From Pseudomonadota bacterium (GTDB lineage: Bacteria > Desulfobacterota > Desulfarculia > Desulfarculales > Desulfarculaceae), in the NCBI GenBank assembly GCA_018902755.1, contig JAHIQI010000003.1, positions 19,975-83,974 of the forward strand: 64,000 nt of DNA, read 5' to 3'. The notes under the pieces were generated by a model that ran no database searches, had not been told where the DNA came from, and saw nothing but the letters and a program-made list of their open reading frames with translations. How positions within the stretch are numbered: position 1 is the first letter of the stretch; every line of letters starts with the position of its first letter. A program made the position numbers and the translations under genes. Below, piece by piece: positions 19,386 to 28,423 of this stretch.

Positions 19386-20198
19386 CTAGGACAAGGGCAA
19401 TCGGTCTTGTTCGGTGGTCTGGGTGTTGGCCAGCATGGCCTCTTGCTTGGCGGCCTTCTTCTTGGCCATGACGCGGGCGCCGAAGGGCCCGCCGACCACG
19501 TAGGAGGCCAGAATGATGAAGCCCATGAATTGGGGCTGGATGGCGATGAGGATGAACAGCAGCAGCCCGGCCACCAGCCAGTTGAAGGACTTGAGCTTGG
19601 CCAGCCCCAGCTCCTTGAAGGAGAGGTAGGGGATATTGCTGACCATGAGGAAGCTCAGCACGAAAACGATGATGACCAGCAGCCAAGGCTCTAAGGGAGC
19701 GGGCCCCTTGAGCTCCAGCCACATGAGGATCATGGTGGAAACCAGGCTGGCCGCCCCCGGGATGGGCAGGCCCACGAAGTGGCTGGTGCCCACTTCCTCC
19801 ACCTGGACGTTGAAGCGGGCCAGGCGCAGCGCGCCGCAGGCCACGAAAAGGAAGGCGGCCAGGTAGCCCAGGCGGCCCAGGGGCTGCAGGCCCCACATGA
19901 ACACCAGGATGGCCGGGGCCACGCCGAAGGCCACCAGGTCGGACAGGGAGTCGTACTCCACTCCGAAGCGGCTTACGGTGTTGGTGGCTCGGGCCACCTT
20001 GCCGTCCAGGCCGTCAAAGACCAGGGAGGCCAGGATGGCCAGGCAGGCCAGCTGGTAATTGCCCTGGATGGCTTCCACCGCCGCGAAGAACCCAGAGAAG
20101 AGGCTGGCGGTGGTGAAGAGGTTGGGCAGGACGTAGATCCCCCGTCGCCACTGCTCGCGGCTTTTCCGTCGGCGGGAATTTCGGTTGCGTCGTGCCAT
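19386..20198 (-). CDS. pssA: CDP-diacylglycerol-serine O-phosphatidyltransferase
   Basis: Integral membrane enzyme making phosphatidylserine from CDP-diacylglycerol and serine. The 270-residue protein carries the complete CDP-alcohol phosphatidyltransferase signature D-x2-D-G-x2-A-R-x8-G-x3-D-x3-D across residues 62-87, and about seven or eight hydrophobic segments. The N-terminus is strongly basic (residues 2-19). Its ATG directly follows the psd stop codon. With psd it completes phosphatidylethanolamine synthesis. Confidence 0.93.
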   Translation of the reverse strand: MARRNRNSRRRKSREQWRRGIYVLPNLFTTASLFSGFFAAVEAIQGNYQLACLAILASLVFDGLDGKVARATNTVSRFGVEYDSLSDLVAFGVAPAILVFMWGLQPLGRLGYLAAFLFVACGALRLARFNVQVEEVGTSHFVGLPIPGAASLVSTMILMWLELKGPAPLEPWLLVIIVFVLSFLMVSNIPYLSFKELGLAKLKSFNWLVAGLLLFILIAIQPQFMGFIILASYVVGGPFGARVMAKKKAAKQEAMLANTQTTEQDRLPLS

Positions 20199-20831
20199 CT
20201 AAACCTCTGCGATCACGCTTTCACCGGCCTTTACCCTTTGGCCGGGACTCACCTGGACCTTGGCGCTCATGGGCAGGTACAAGTCCAGTCTGGAGCCAAA
20301 TCTAATCATACCGTACCGCTGACCGCGCTCTATTGCAACCCCTGGAGCGGTCCAGCATTCGATTCTTCGGGCCACCAGCCCGGCCACCTGGGTGACCACT
20401 ATGGTGGCGCGGCGTCCGGCCAGCACCAGGTCCACCCGCTCGTTGGCCGTGGGGGCCTCGGCGCGGTCGGCGGGCATGAAGCCGCCGGGGAGGTGGACCA
20501 CCCTGCGCACCCGCCCGGCCATGGGGGCCCGGTTCACGTGCACATCGAAGATATTCATGAAAACCGACACCTGGCGCACCGGCCCGCCGGGCAGCTCGGG
20601 GTGGGTGGTCTCGGCCACCACCACCACCTTGCCGTCGGCCGGGGAGATGATCGCCCCCGGCCCCGCCTCGCTGCGGCGGGGCGGATCGCGGAAAAAGTTG
20701 GCGATTATCAAGCTGATGGCCCATAAGGGCACCGCCAGCCACCATACGCCCAGGGCGCTGGCCACCGCGGCCAAAACGACCGCCGAGGCCAGGTAGGGCC
20801 AGCCTTGCCGGGCCAGGGGGAACTTGTCCAT
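20199..20831 (-). CDS. psd: Phosphatidylserine decarboxylase proenzyme
   Basis: Pyruvoyl enzyme converting phosphatidylserine to phosphatidylethanolamine. At about 210 residues it is the short (type II) form. It has a hydrophobic N-terminus (about 14-45), SPADGKVV, and FMNIFDVHVNR. The C-terminal RFGSR holds the Gly-Ser site where self-cleavage produces the pyruvoyl group. The ATG 20831 has AAGG eight bases upstream and is preferred over the TTG two codons earlier. It is directly coupled to pssA. Confidence 0.93.
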   Translation of the reverse strand: MDKFPLARQGWPYLASAVVLAAVASALGVWWLAVPLWAISLIIANFFRDPPRRSEAGPGAIISPADGKVVVVAETTHPELPGGPVRQVSVFMNIFDVHVNRAPMAGRVRRVVHLPGGFMPADRAEAPTANERVDLVLAGRRATIVVTQVAGLVARRIECWTAPGVAIERGQRYGMIRFGSRLDLYLPMSAKVQVSPGQRVKAGESVIAEV

Positions 20832-20847
20832 GATCAATGCCTTAGGC

Positions 20848-21072
20848 TTAAGCGCCGCGCAGCGTGGTCAAAATCTGCTCGATGCGGTCGCGCCCGGCCA
20901 GTTTGAGCTTTTGCAAGCGCTTGCGCTCGATCTGCTCCTCGGTGGACAGGTACAGGCGCTGGTTCATGTCGTCCAGCTTTTTTTCCATCTCCAGGTGCTC
21001 GGCCCAAAGTTTGGCCAGCTCGGGGTCGTTGTCCAGGTTGGCCTGGATAAGCTCCATATCAGAGGGGTCCAT
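20848..21072 (-). CDS. YdcH/DUF465-family small protein
   Basis: A 74-residue, highly charged, probably all-helical protein. Its pattern LIQANLDNDPELAKLWAEH, a YLSTEEQIERKRLQKLKL segment and a terminal DRIEQIL match the DUF465 family (YdcH-like), whose function is not established. Both helices show heptad-like Leu spacing, suggesting a coiled-coil hairpin. The ATG at 21072 has GAGG upstream. It sits 16 bp before psd and is probably co-transcribed with the lipid genes. Confidence 0.8.
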   Translation of the reverse strand: MDPSDMELIQANLDNDPELAKLWAEHLEMEKKLDDMNQRLYLSTEEQIERKRLQKLKLAGRDRIEQILTTLRGA

Positions 21073-21103
21073 AATCTTTATCCTCACTCGCGGTAAAAGA
21101 TGT

Positions 21104-21820
21104 TTATTCTGCAACACCCGGCGCGGCTGGCAAAAGGGCGAAAACACAGTTCACCTCGGCGCGCACCTGGACCTCATTGGGCTGCAAGGGGGTGGCGGCC
21201 ATGGCCTTGGCCAGGGTTCGGTTCATTACGGGTGGGGAATCTTCCGCGCCGGCCACCCTGATCTTTAATACCGGGCCCAGGCGCATGCCCGCGGCCCGGG
21301 CCAACACCTGGGCCCTGGCCTTGGCGTCGGCAAAAGCGGCGGCCAGGGCCTTGAGTCCCGCCGCCTTGGAGTCGGACAGCTGCCACTCCGGTCCGGATAC
21401 CGAGTTGGCCCCTGCGGCCACCGCCGCGTCCAGCAAACCGGCCAGGGCCAGGGGATCGCGGCTGATAACCCGCATTTCGTGGTTGGCCTTGTAACCGGTG
21501 GTGATGTTTTGCTTTTTGTCCTTGTCCCAGGTGGTCAGGGGACGCAGCCAGTATCCGGCGGTCTCCAGACGGCCCTTTTGGCCCAGCATCTTTTTCAGGG
21601 CATCCACCACCTTTTGCATGGCGGAGCCGTTGGCCTGGGACGCCTGGGCGGCGGTCAGGGCCTCGGTGGTCACCCCCACGGTGATGACCCCCTCCTCGGG
21701 GGCCAGGTTCAGGGTGGCCTGGCCGTTGACGATGATGCTGGATACGGGTTCTTGGGCCAGGGCGACACAGGGTAGCCAAAGGCCCAACAGGACCATGGTA
21801 AGAATCAACCACCGGCGCAT
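21104..21820 (-). CDS. SIMPL-domain (DUF541) exported protein
   Basis: A 238-residue protein with a signal peptide (basic MRRW, hydrophobic 5-20, cleavage near ALAQ) and a SIMPL domain: IIVNGQATLNLAPEEGVITVGV near the N-terminus, an internal KANHEMRV segment and VEVNC-like C-terminal strands (VQVRAEVNCVFAL). Family members are periplasmic or lipoprotein oligomers linked to envelope or oxidative stress, with no defined enzyme activity. A strong GAGGAGG site precedes the ATG. It lies between tsaB and the YdcH-like gene on the same strand. Confidence 0.85.
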   Translation of the reverse strand: MRRWLILTMVLLGLWLPCVALAQEPVSSIIVNGQATLNLAPEEGVITVGVTTEALTAAQASQANGSAMQKVVDALKKMLGQKGRLETAGYWLRPLTTWDKDKKQNITTGYKANHEMRVISRDPLALAGLLDAAVAAGANSVSGPEWQLSDSKAAGLKALAAAFADAKARAQVLARAAGMRLGPVLKIRVAGAEDSPPVMNRTLAKAMAATPLQPNEVQVRAEVNCVFALLPAAPGVAE

Positions 21821-21870
21821 GTAAGTTCCTCCTCGGATGCAAAAGCATTATAGCACGGGAGGAGCGAGCT

Positions 21871-22569
21871 TCACTGCACTAGACGGTAATCATCCAAAGG
21901 CAGGCCGAAGCGCACTTCCGCCTCCGAGGGGCGGCAGTATCGGGGGCGTAGCTGGTGGGGGGCCAGGCCCTTGCCCTGGGCCAGGCGGCGGGCCCCGAGG
22001 AGGGCCAAAAGGCCGGGGCTGGGCTGACCCAGCGACTCCGGGGCCAACTCCAGGCCGGGGGCCAAATCTTCAGGGCCGAGTAGGCGCGCGCCGGGGCCCA
22101 GCAGCAGGGCCGGTGGCTCCAGCATGGGGCGTAAGCGTTCGGGAGTTATGGCCATATCCGCCTCGCGGCGCTCAAAGGCCCCGCCGTCCTGGTCGAAACA
22201 GGCGGCGTAGATGAGGTCCCGCCGGGCGTCGGCCAAAACCCACAGGGTGCGGCGTCCCGCCGGGGCGCCCTCGGCCAGCAGGCGCAGGCTGGACACCCCG
22301 GCCACCGGCAGGTTCAGGCCCAGGGCCAGGCCTTGGGCAGTGGCCAGGGCCACGCGCAGGCCGGTGAAAAATCCGGGGCCGATGGTCACGGCCAGCCCGG
22401 TGAGGTCTTTCGGGGAGGCTCCGGCCTGGGTCATGACCTCCTGGATGGCGGGCAACAGGCGTCGGCTGGAGCCGGGGCCGGGCTCCAAGAGGGCCTGGGC
22501 CAGCACCTTGCCCCCATGGGCCAGAGCCGCACCCCCGCCGCTCAGGCAGGTATCCAGGGCCAGGATCAC
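21871..22569 (-). CDS. tsaB: tRNA threonylcarbamoyladenosine biosynthesis protein TsaB
   Basis: Non-catalytic ASKHA-fold partner of TsaD in forming t6A37 in tRNA. The 232-residue protein starts ILALDTCLSGGGAAL and has VTIGPGFFTGLRVALATAQGLAL (about 61-83), both characteristic. The start is GTG at 22569, ten bases after the rseP stop. The C-terminus is slightly extended relative to minimal TsaB, with a basic LRPRYCRPSEAE tail that often binds partners. Confidence 0.92.
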   Translation of the reverse strand: MILALDTCLSGGGAALAHGGKVLAQALLEPGPGSSRRLLPAIQEVMTQAGASPKDLTGLAVTIGPGFFTGLRVALATAQGLALGLNLPVAGVSSLRLLAEGAPAGRRTLWVLADARRDLIYAACFDQDGGAFERREADMAITPERLRPMLEPPALLLGPGARLLGPEDLAPGLELAPESLGQPSPGLLALLGARRLAQGKGLAPHQLRPRYCRPSEAEVRFGLPLDDYRLVQ

Positions 22570-22579
22570 CGCCGCAACC

Positions 22580-23650
22580 CTACTGGGCGTAAGCGCCCAA
22601 GAGGCGGGCGATGTCGTTGTAGAAGATGAAAACCATCAGCAGGATGAGGAGCACCATGCCCACCTGCTGGGCCTTTTCCCGGGTGGCCAGCGACACCGGG
22701 CGGCGGGTGACGGCCTCGAACAGGAAAAAGAAGATGTGGCCGCCGTCCAGGGCGGGTATGGGCAACAGGTTCAAGATGGCCAGGTTCACCGAGATCAGGG
22801 CGGCCAGGTCCAGCAGGGGGGCCAGGCCGTGGGCCGCCGCCTCGCTGGCCACCTGGGCGATCATGATGGGTCCACCCAGGTTTTCCACCGAGACCTTGGC
22901 CTGGATGATCTTGACCACGCTCATGATGATCAGCTCGCCGGCCCAGTAGGTTTTGCGGAAGGCAATAGTGGTGGCCTCCCAAAGGCTGACCGGGCGGCTG
23001 ACCGTTTCTGGGCTGGCGGCTATGCCCACCCGGAACACCTGGTGCTTTTCACCAAAGATGTCGGTGACTTCCTCTTGGCGAGGGATTATGGTCAGGTCCT
23101 TCCGGCTGCCGCCCCGCTCCAGGGTGATTTTCAGGGGCTTGCCGGCGCTCTTCTGGATGGCCCGGACCATGTCGCCCCAGTCGGCGGTGGCCTGGCCGTT
23201 GATGGCTAGGACCTTGTCGCCCTTTTGCACCCCCGCGGCCAGGGCCGGGGAGTTGGGAATCACCCCGCCCACCTGGGTGGTGATGGTGGGCAGGCCCCAG
23301 ATGAGCAGCACTCCGAAATAGACGATCAGGGCGAAGGCGATGTTGGACAGGGGGCCGGAGGCCACGATGGCCAGACGCCAGCCCACCGGCTTGTTGGCAA
23401 AGGATTGGGCTTCCTCTTCCGGAGAAACCTCGTCGTTGGGGTTCTCGCCCACCATGCGCACGAAGCCGCCCAAGGGGATGGCCGAGAGGCGGTAGTCGGT
23501 CTCGCCCTTTTTGAAGCCGAGCAGGCGCGGGCCGAAGCCCAGGCTGAAGACCTTGACCCCCACCCCGGCCTTCTTGGCCACCAGGAAGTGGCCCAACTCG
23601 TGCACGAAAATCAGGATGCCCAGAACTATGATGGCGCTAACCAGGGTCAC
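22580..23650 (-). CDS. rseP: Site-2 intramembrane metalloprotease RseP
   Basis: Inner-membrane zinc protease that cleaves transmembrane anti-sigma factors and signal-peptide remnants. The 356-residue protein has HELGH (17-21) in the first membrane segment, a single PDZ domain (GVIPNSPALAAGVQKGDKVL region, about 125-200) and the LPIPALDGGH zinc motif near the C-terminus. It is shorter than the two-PDZ E. coli form, in line with delta- and Gram-positive homologues. GTG 23650 overlaps the dxr stop as GTGA. Confidence 0.94.
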   Translation of the reverse strand: MTLVSAIIVLGILIFVHELGHFLVAKKAGVGVKVFSLGFGPRLLGFKKGETDYRLSAIPLGGFVRMVGENPNDEVSPEEEAQSFANKPVGWRLAIVASGPLSNIAFALIVYFGVLLIWGLPTITTQVGGVIPNSPALAAGVQKGDKVLAINGQATADWGDMVRAIQKSAGKPLKITLERGGSRKDLTIIPRQEEVTDIFGEKHQVFRVGIAASPETVSRPVSLWEATTIAFRKTYWAGELIIMSVVKIIQAKVSVENLGGPIMIAQVASEAAAHGLAPLLDLAALISVNLAILNLLPIPALDGGHIFFFLFEAVTRRPVSLATREKAQQVGMVLLILLMVFIFYNDIARLLGAYAQ

Positions 23651-24822
23651 GCGGCTCCTCCATGGGACTCGGCCCAGGCGCGGGCCTGGGTCCGGGCCCA
23701 GCGGTCGGCCTCCAGGACGGCGGCCACGCTGGGTAGGGAATGGGTCTGGTGCTCGTCCAGTACCGCGCGGACGCAGGCGGTGATTTGGCCATAGGTCAGG
23801 CTGCCCCGAAGGAACAGGCCCACCGCAACCTCGTTGGCCGCGTTCATCACCGCCGGGGCGCTGCCTCCCTCGCGCCCGGCCGCGAAGGCCAGGCTCAGGG
23901 CCGGGAAGCGCTCCAGGTCCGGCTCCTCGAAGCTGAGGCGGGCCACCTGGGCCAGGTTAAGCTGGGGCATGTCCAGGGCCAGGCGCTGGGGATGGGCCAG
24001 GGCGAAGGCGATGGGGGTCTTCATGTCCGGCAGGCCCAGTTGGGCCAGGAAAGAGCCGTCCACGTACTCCACCAGGGAGTGCACCACCGACTGGGGATGG
24101 ATCACCACCTTGATGTCGTCGTAGCCCCGGCCGAAGAGCCAGTGGGCCTCGATGACCTCCAGGCCCTTGTTCATCAGGGTGGCCGAGTCAATGGTGATCT
24201 TGGGGCCCATGGACCAGGTGGGATGGGCCAGGGCCATCTCCGGGGTCACTCCGGCCAGCTGCTCCTTGGTGAAGCTCCAGAAGGGGCCGCCGCTGGCGGT
24301 TAGCCACAGGCGGCGCACCCCGGCTGGGTCGTTGCCCATGAGCGACTGGTAGATGGCCGAGTGCTCGGAGTCCACCGGCACGATGGCCGAGCCGCTTTCC
24401 CGGGCCGCGGCCATGACCAGCTCGCCGGCGGCCACCAAGGTCTCCTTGTTGGCCAGGGCCACGTCGATGCCCGCCTTGATGGCCGCGTAGGTGGGCAAAA
24501 GCCCGGCCGCGCCCACCATGGCGCTGAGCACCATGTCCGCCCCGGCCCCAGCCGCGGCTTGCAGATAGCCTTGGGGGCCGTAGACCACCTCGGCCTTTAG
24601 GCCGGGAGGCAACAAAGTCTTGAGCTTGTCGGCCGCCTCTTTGTCCAGCACGGCCAGTATCCGGGGCTGGAACAGGGCGGCTTGGCGGGCCAACTCCTCC
24701 ACCGAACGGGCGGCGGCCAAGCTGACCACGGGGAAGCGCTCGCGGTGGGCGGCCACCACCTCCAGGGTGCTTTTGCCGATGGAGCCGGTGGAGCCCAGTA
24801 TGGCCAGCTTCTTTACGCCCAC
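23647..24822 (-). CDS. dxr: 1-deoxy-D-xylulose 5-phosphate reductoisomerase
   Basis: Second step of the MEP isoprenoid pathway (fosmidomycin target). The 391-residue protein has the NADPH motif GSTGSIGKSTL (about 9-19), ALANKETLVAAG, PVDSEHSAIYQ and the substrate-binding TASGGPFW. The start is GTG 24822, overlapping the cdsA stop by 10 bp with GAGG upstream. Placed between cdsA and rseP, the conserved order in many bacteria. Confidence 0.95.
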   Translation of the reverse strand: MGVKKLAILGSTGSIGKSTLEVVAAHRERFPVVSLAAARSVEELARQAALFQPRILAVLDKEAADKLKTLLPPGLKAEVVYGPQGYLQAAAGAGADMVLSAMVGAAGLLPTYAAIKAGIDVALANKETLVAAGELVMAAARESGSAIVPVDSEHSAIYQSLMGNDPAGVRRLWLTASGGPFWSFTKEQLAGVTPEMALAHPTWSMGPKITIDSATLMNKGLEVIEAHWLFGRGYDDIKVVIHPQSVVHSLVEYVDGSFLAQLGLPDMKTPIAFALAHPQRLALDMPQLNLAQVARLSFEEPDLERFPALSLAFAAGREGGSAPAVMNAANEVAVGLFLRGSLTYGQITACVRAVLDEHQTHSLPSVAAVLEADRWARTQARAWAESHGGAA

Positions 24823-25643
24823 AGCAGCATCCTCAGCAGCAAAAAGGCGGCGGCGCCCACCAGGATTCCGTCCACCCGGTCCAGCACCCCGCCATGGCCG
24901 GGGAGTATGGTGCCCGAGTCCTTGACCCCGGCGGCGCGCTTGAGGGCCGACTCCAACAGGTCGCCGCCCACGCTGACCAGGGCCAGCACCAGGCCCAGCA
25001 GGGCGCCCGCGCCCACGCTGGTGTCGGCCATCCACAGCCCGGCGAAGATGGCCCCCAGGACCGCCGAGGCGGCCGCGCCTCCGGCCACGCCCTCGATGGT
25101 CTTGCCGGGGCTGATGGAGGGGGCCAGCTTGCGCTTGCCCCACATGTGGCCCGCGAAGTAAGCCCCGACGTCGGCGGCGATGACCACGAATATGGAGAAA
25201 ATCAGCAGCACCCGCCCGCCGGGCAACCCGGCCAGGACCACCAGGCCCGCGAACAGGCCGCCCACGTACACCAGGCCCCAGGAGCGCTTGGTGGCGTTCT
25301 CCCAGGAGATGCCCAGGTCGAAGCCGGTGAGGGCGGTGATGAGGCAAATGGCGGCCACCGAAAGCATCAGGGCGGCCAGGGCCGCCGTGCCTCCGGCCAG
25401 CCCGGCCAGGGCGGTGAGCCCAGCCAGGGCCACCCCGGCGATGGCCGCCGGGTTCCAGGAGCCGGGCAGGGCCATGCGGGTGTACTCGTGCATGCCCAGG
25501 CAGGCCACTCCGGCGATGAGCAGGCCCAGGACCCACGGGGGGGCGAAGATGATGAGCAGCAGGACCCCGGCGGCCAGGGGGAGGCCGGTGGCCGCGCGCA
25601 CGGCCAGGGTTTCCATGGTCCGGCGGCGGGTGGGCTCGCTCAA
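24813..25643 (-). CDS. cdsA: Phosphatidate cytidylyltransferase
   Basis: Integral membrane enzyme making CDP-diacylglycerol from phosphatidate and CTP, feeding PssA. The 276-residue protein has about seven or eight membrane segments and the C-terminal signature ALKRAAGVKDSGTILPGHGGVLDRVDG in split form: LLESALKRAAGVKDSG followed by PGHGGVLDRVD. The start is TTG 25643, forming a TTGA overlap with the uppS stop and preceded by AAGGGAG; longer frames run into uppS. Confidence 0.93.
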   Translation of the reverse strand: MSEPTRRRTMETLAVRAATGLPLAAGVLLLIIFAPPWVLGLLIAGVACLGMHEYTRMALPGSWNPAAIAGVALAGLTALAGLAGGTAALAALMLSVAAICLITALTGFDLGISWENATKRSWGLVYVGGLFAGLVVLAGLPGGRVLLIFSIFVVIAADVGAYFAGHMWGKRKLAPSISPGKTIEGVAGGAAASAVLGAIFAGLWMADTSVGAGALLGLVLALVSVGGDLLESALKRAAGVKDSGTILPGHGGVLDRVDGILVGAAAFLLLRMLLWA

Positions 25644-26413
25644 GCGTCGTCTCCCTTTAGCTGCTCCCCGGTCTGGCCGAAGCGGCGCTCGCGCCCTCCG
25701 AAGGCCATCAGGGCCTTGGCCAGCTCCTCCTCGCGGAAGTCGGGCCAATAGGTGTCGGTGAAATAAAACTCGGCATAGGCGATCTGCCACAGCAGGAAGT
25801 TGCTCACCCTGAGCTCGCCGCTGGTGCGGATCAAGAGGTCCACCTGGGGCAGGCCCACGGTGTAGAGTTCGTTTTCCAGCTCGGCCTCGCCGATATCATC
25901 GGGGCTCAGCTTCCCGGCCACGGCCTTGACGGCCAGACGCCGGGCGGCGCGCACCAATTCCTGGCGTCCGCCGTAGGACAGGGCCAGGTTGAGCACCATG
26001 TGCTCCCCCTGGGCGGTGTCGGCCATGATCTGTTCCAGAAGCTGGCGGGTCTTGGCGGGCAGGCGCTCGACGCTGCCGCTGGCCCGAAGGCGAATGCCCC
26101 GGTCGATCATCTCCTGGCGCTCGCTTTTCAAGAAGCGGCCCAGCAGGCGCATCAAAGCTTCGACCTCGGCCTTGGGGCGGGCCCAGTTTTCTTCGCTGAA
26201 GGCGTAGAGGGTGAGGGCCTCCAGGCCCAGCTTGCGGCAGGAGCGGACCACCACCCGCACGCTCTCGGCCCCTTCTTCGTGGCCGCGCACCCTGCGCCAG
26301 CCCTTGGACTTGGCCCAGCGGCCGTTGCCGTCCATTATCACCGCCAAGTGGCGGGGCAGGGCGGAGGTGTCCAGCCGGTCGAGTGGGGAGGTCTCTGGGG
26401 AGGTCGATGCCAT
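25640..26413 (-). CDS. uppS: Undecaprenyl diphosphate synthase (cis-prenyltransferase)
   Basis: Makes the C55 lipid carrier precursor for peptidoglycan from farnesyl-PP and isopentenyl-PP. The 257-residue protein has HLAVIMDGNGRWAK (about 22-35, catalytic Asp), TLYAFSEENWARP and the late RTSGELRVSNFLLWQ and YWPDFRE motifs. It has a short polar N-terminal extension (1-18). A perfect palindrome separates it from frr. Confidence 0.95.
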   Translation of the reverse strand: MASTSPETSPLDRLDTSALPRHLAVIMDGNGRWAKSKGWRRVRGHEEGAESVRVVVRSCRKLGLEALTLYAFSEENWARPKAEVEALMRLLGRFLKSERQEMIDRGIRLRASGSVERLPAKTRQLLEQIMADTAQGEHMVLNLALSYGGRQELVRAARRLAVKAVAGKLSPDDIGEAELENELYTVGLPQVDLLIRTSGELRVSNFLLWQIAYAEFYFTDTYWPDFREEELAKALMAFGGRERRFGQTGEQLKGDDA

Positions 26414-26421
26414 GGAAACCG

Positions 26422-26441
26422 TTTAGGCCCCGGGGCCTAAA
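26422..26441. repeat. 20-bp perfect palindrome between frr and uppS
   Basis: The ten bases TTTAGGCCCC are followed by their exact reverse complement. The element overlaps the frr stop codon and lies 9 bp before the uppS start. As RNA it would form a GC-rich hairpin with flanking A/T, and could slow or partly terminate transcription, or protect an mRNA end. Function is inferred. Confidence 0.6.
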
Positions 26442-26994
26442 ACTCCAGGATCTCCTTTTCCTTCTCGGCCGAGACCTCGTCGACCTTGGCCACGTACTTG
26501 TCGGTGATCTTCTGGACCTCTTCCTGGCCCCGGAAGGCGTCGTCTTCGCTGATCTCGCCTTCCTTCTTGAACTCCTTGAGCAGGTCGTTGGCCTCGCGGC
26601 GGGCGTTGCGCACCGCCACCTTGGTCTCCTCGGCCATTTTCTTGACCACCTTGACCAACTCTTTGCGGCGCTCTTCGGTCAAGGGGGGCACGGAGATGCG
26701 AACCACCTTGCCGTCGTTGTTGGGGGTCAGGCCCAGGTCGCTTTTGAGCAGGGCTTTTTCGATGGCCCCGCAGGTGCTGGCGTCCCAGGGCTGGATCAGG
26801 ATCAGCCTAGGCTCGGGCACCGAAAGGCTGGCCATCTGGTTGAGCGGCGTGGGCGCGCCGTAGTAGTCGGCCCGCACACCGTCCAAAAGCGAGATGGAGG
26901 CCCGGCCGGTGCGCACCCTTTTGAAGTCGCGGGTCAGGGCCTCGATGGCCTTTTCCATCAGATCCTTGGCTTCTGTTTTGGCGTCTTCGATCAT
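26437..26994 (-). CDS. frr: Ribosome recycling factor
   Basis: Splits post-termination ribosomes together with EF-G. The 185-residue protein matches the family's usual length, with KVRTGRAS-type motif FKRVRTGRASISLLDGV (about 24-40), YYGAPTPLNQMA, VPEPRLILIQPWD and the helical C-terminal half. It lies 2 bp after pyrH. Confidence 0.96.
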   Translation of the reverse strand: MIEDAKTEAKDLMEKAIEALTRDFKRVRTGRASISLLDGVRADYYGAPTPLNQMASLSVPEPRLILIQPWDASTCGAIEKALLKSDLGLTPNNDGKVVRISVPPLTEERRKELVKVVKKMAEETKVAVRNARREANDLLKEFKKEGEISEDDAFRGQEEVQKITDKYVAKVDEVSAEKEKEILEF

Positions 26995-26996
26995 GG

Positions 26997-27716
26997 CTAA
27001 ACCTCCACTCGGGAGCCCACCGTTTCGCCCAGTAGCACCCGCTTTATATTGTCCGGTTCCAGCAGGTCAAACACGATCACCGGCAGCTGATTGTCCCCGG
27101 CCAGGCTGATGGCCGTGGCGTCCATGACCTTGAGGTGCTGGGCCAGCACCTGGTCGTAGGTGACCTGGGGCAATTTCTTGGCCTCGGGGTTCTTCACCGG
27201 GTCCGAGTCGTAAATTCCGTCCACCTTGGTGGCCTTCATCAAGACCTCGGCCCCGATCTCCTCGGCGCGCAAGGCGGCGGCGGTGTCGGTGCTGAAGTAG
27301 GGGTTGCCCGTGCCCGCGCCCAAAATGACGATCCGCCCCTTTTCCAGGTGGCGGATGGCCCGGCGGCGGATATAGGGCTCGGCCACCTGGGGCATGGTGA
27401 TGGCGGTCATCACCCGGGTGGGCACTCCCTTGCGCTCCAGGGCGTCCTGCAAGGCGATGGAGTTGACCACCGTGGCCAGCATGCCCATGTAGTCGGCCTG
27501 CACCCGGTCCATGTGCTGGGCGCTTTCGCTCACCCCACGGAAGATGTTGCCGCCGCCCAGGACCACCCCGATCTCCACTCCCAGGTCGCGGGCCTTGAGC
27601 AGCTCGTCGGCCACGTAGTCCAGGACCTGGGGGGAAATGCCAAAGGACTCCCCGCCCATGAGGGCCTCTCCCGAGACCTTCAAGAGCACTCTTTTGAATA
27701 CCGGGGCGGGGGTCAT
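26997..27716 (-). CDS. pyrH: UMP kinase
   Basis: Amino-acid-kinase-fold enzyme phosphorylating UMP to UDP. The 239-residue protein has RVLLKVSGEALMG (about 9-21), GVVLGGGNIFRG (near 51-62), DYMGMLATVVNSIALQDAL and GTGNPYFSTDTAAALRA, all standard. The ATG has AGGAG upstream. Part of the rpsB-tsf-pyrH-frr run. Confidence 0.96.
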   Translation of the reverse strand: MTPAPVFKRVLLKVSGEALMGGESFGISPQVLDYVADELLKARDLGVEIGVVLGGGNIFRGVSESAQHMDRVQADYMGMLATVVNSIALQDALERKGVPTRVMTAITMPQVAEPYIRRRAIRHLEKGRIVILGAGTGNPYFSTDTAAALRAEEIGAEVLMKATKVDGIYDSDPVKNPEAKKLPQVTYDQVLAQHLKVMDATAISLAGDNQLPVIVFDLLEPDNIKRVLLGETVGSRVEV

Positions 27717-27737
27717 TGGCGGCTCCTAAACCAAACC

Positions 27738-28337
27738 CTAGCTCTCCTCGCCCAGCACGAAGCGGGCGAAGCGCCGGATCTGGACGTTCTCGCCGGTCTG
27801 GGCCCGAAGCTCGTTGACCAGGTCGGCGATGGTCTTGTCGGTGTCCTTGACAAAGGGCTGATTCATCAGGCAGCTCTCGGCGGCGAACTTCTTGAGCTTG
27901 CCCTCGATGATCTTGTCCATGATCTTTTCGGGCTTGCCCTGGTCCAGGGCCTGGGCCTTGTAGATCTCGCGCTCGCGCTCCAGGACCTCGGGGGGCAGAT
28001 CTTCCTCGTTCACGCACAGGGGGTTGCTGGCGGCGATGTGCATGGCCAGGTCCTTGGCGAAGGTGCCGAACTCATCGGTCTTGCCGGTGAAATCGGTCTC
28101 GCAGTTGACCTCGACCATGACGCCCAGCTTGCCGCCGGCGTGGATGTAGCTGGCCACTTGGCCCTCGCTGGCCACCCGGCCGGCCCGTTTGGCGGCCACG
28201 GACAGGCCCTTCTGGCGAAGCCAGTCGATGGCCTTTTCCATGTCCCCGTCGGCCTCGGTGAGGGCCTTCTTGCAGTCCATCATGCCGGCGTTGGTTTTGT
28301 CCCTAAGCTCTTTGACCATGGCGGCGGTAATGCTCAT
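27738..28337 (-). CDS. tsf: Translation elongation factor Ts (short form)
   Basis: Nucleotide exchange factor for EF-Tu. The 199-residue protein has the N-terminal UBA-like domain with LRDKTNAGMMDCKKAL (about 11-26), then VEVNCETDF (near 74-82). It lacks most of the coiled-coil and second core subdomain of the approximately 280-residue E. coli protein, matching the roughly 200-residue form common in deltaproteobacteria. Confidence 0.95.
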   Translation of the reverse strand: MSITAAMVKELRDKTNAGMMDCKKALTEADGDMEKAIDWLRQKGLSVAAKRAGRVASEGQVASYIHAGGKLGVMVEVNCETDFTGKTDEFGTFAKDLAMHIAASNPLCVNEEDLPPEVLEREREIYKAQALDQGKPEKIMDKIIEGKLKKFAAESCLMNQPFVKDTDKTIADLVNELRAQTGENVQIRRFARFVLGEES

Positions 28338-28369
28338 GGCGATTCTACTCCTTCAAAATCTATGGCTGG

Positions 28370-28393
28370 CGGGCCCGCCCGGGGGCGGGCCCG
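28370..28393. other. GC-rich hairpin in the rpsB-tsf intergenic region
   Basis: Inverted arms CGGGCCCGCC and GGCGGGCCCG with a four-base loop form a very stable stem in the 86-bp gap between rpsB and tsf. No T-run follows on the minus strand, so it is more likely an attenuating or mRNA-stabilising structure than a full terminator. Differential expression of S2 and EF-Ts by such an element is known in other bacteria. Confidence 0.55.
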
Positions 28394-28423
28394 TTTAGCG
28401 CTAAAATATGGCGCGGCCCGGGA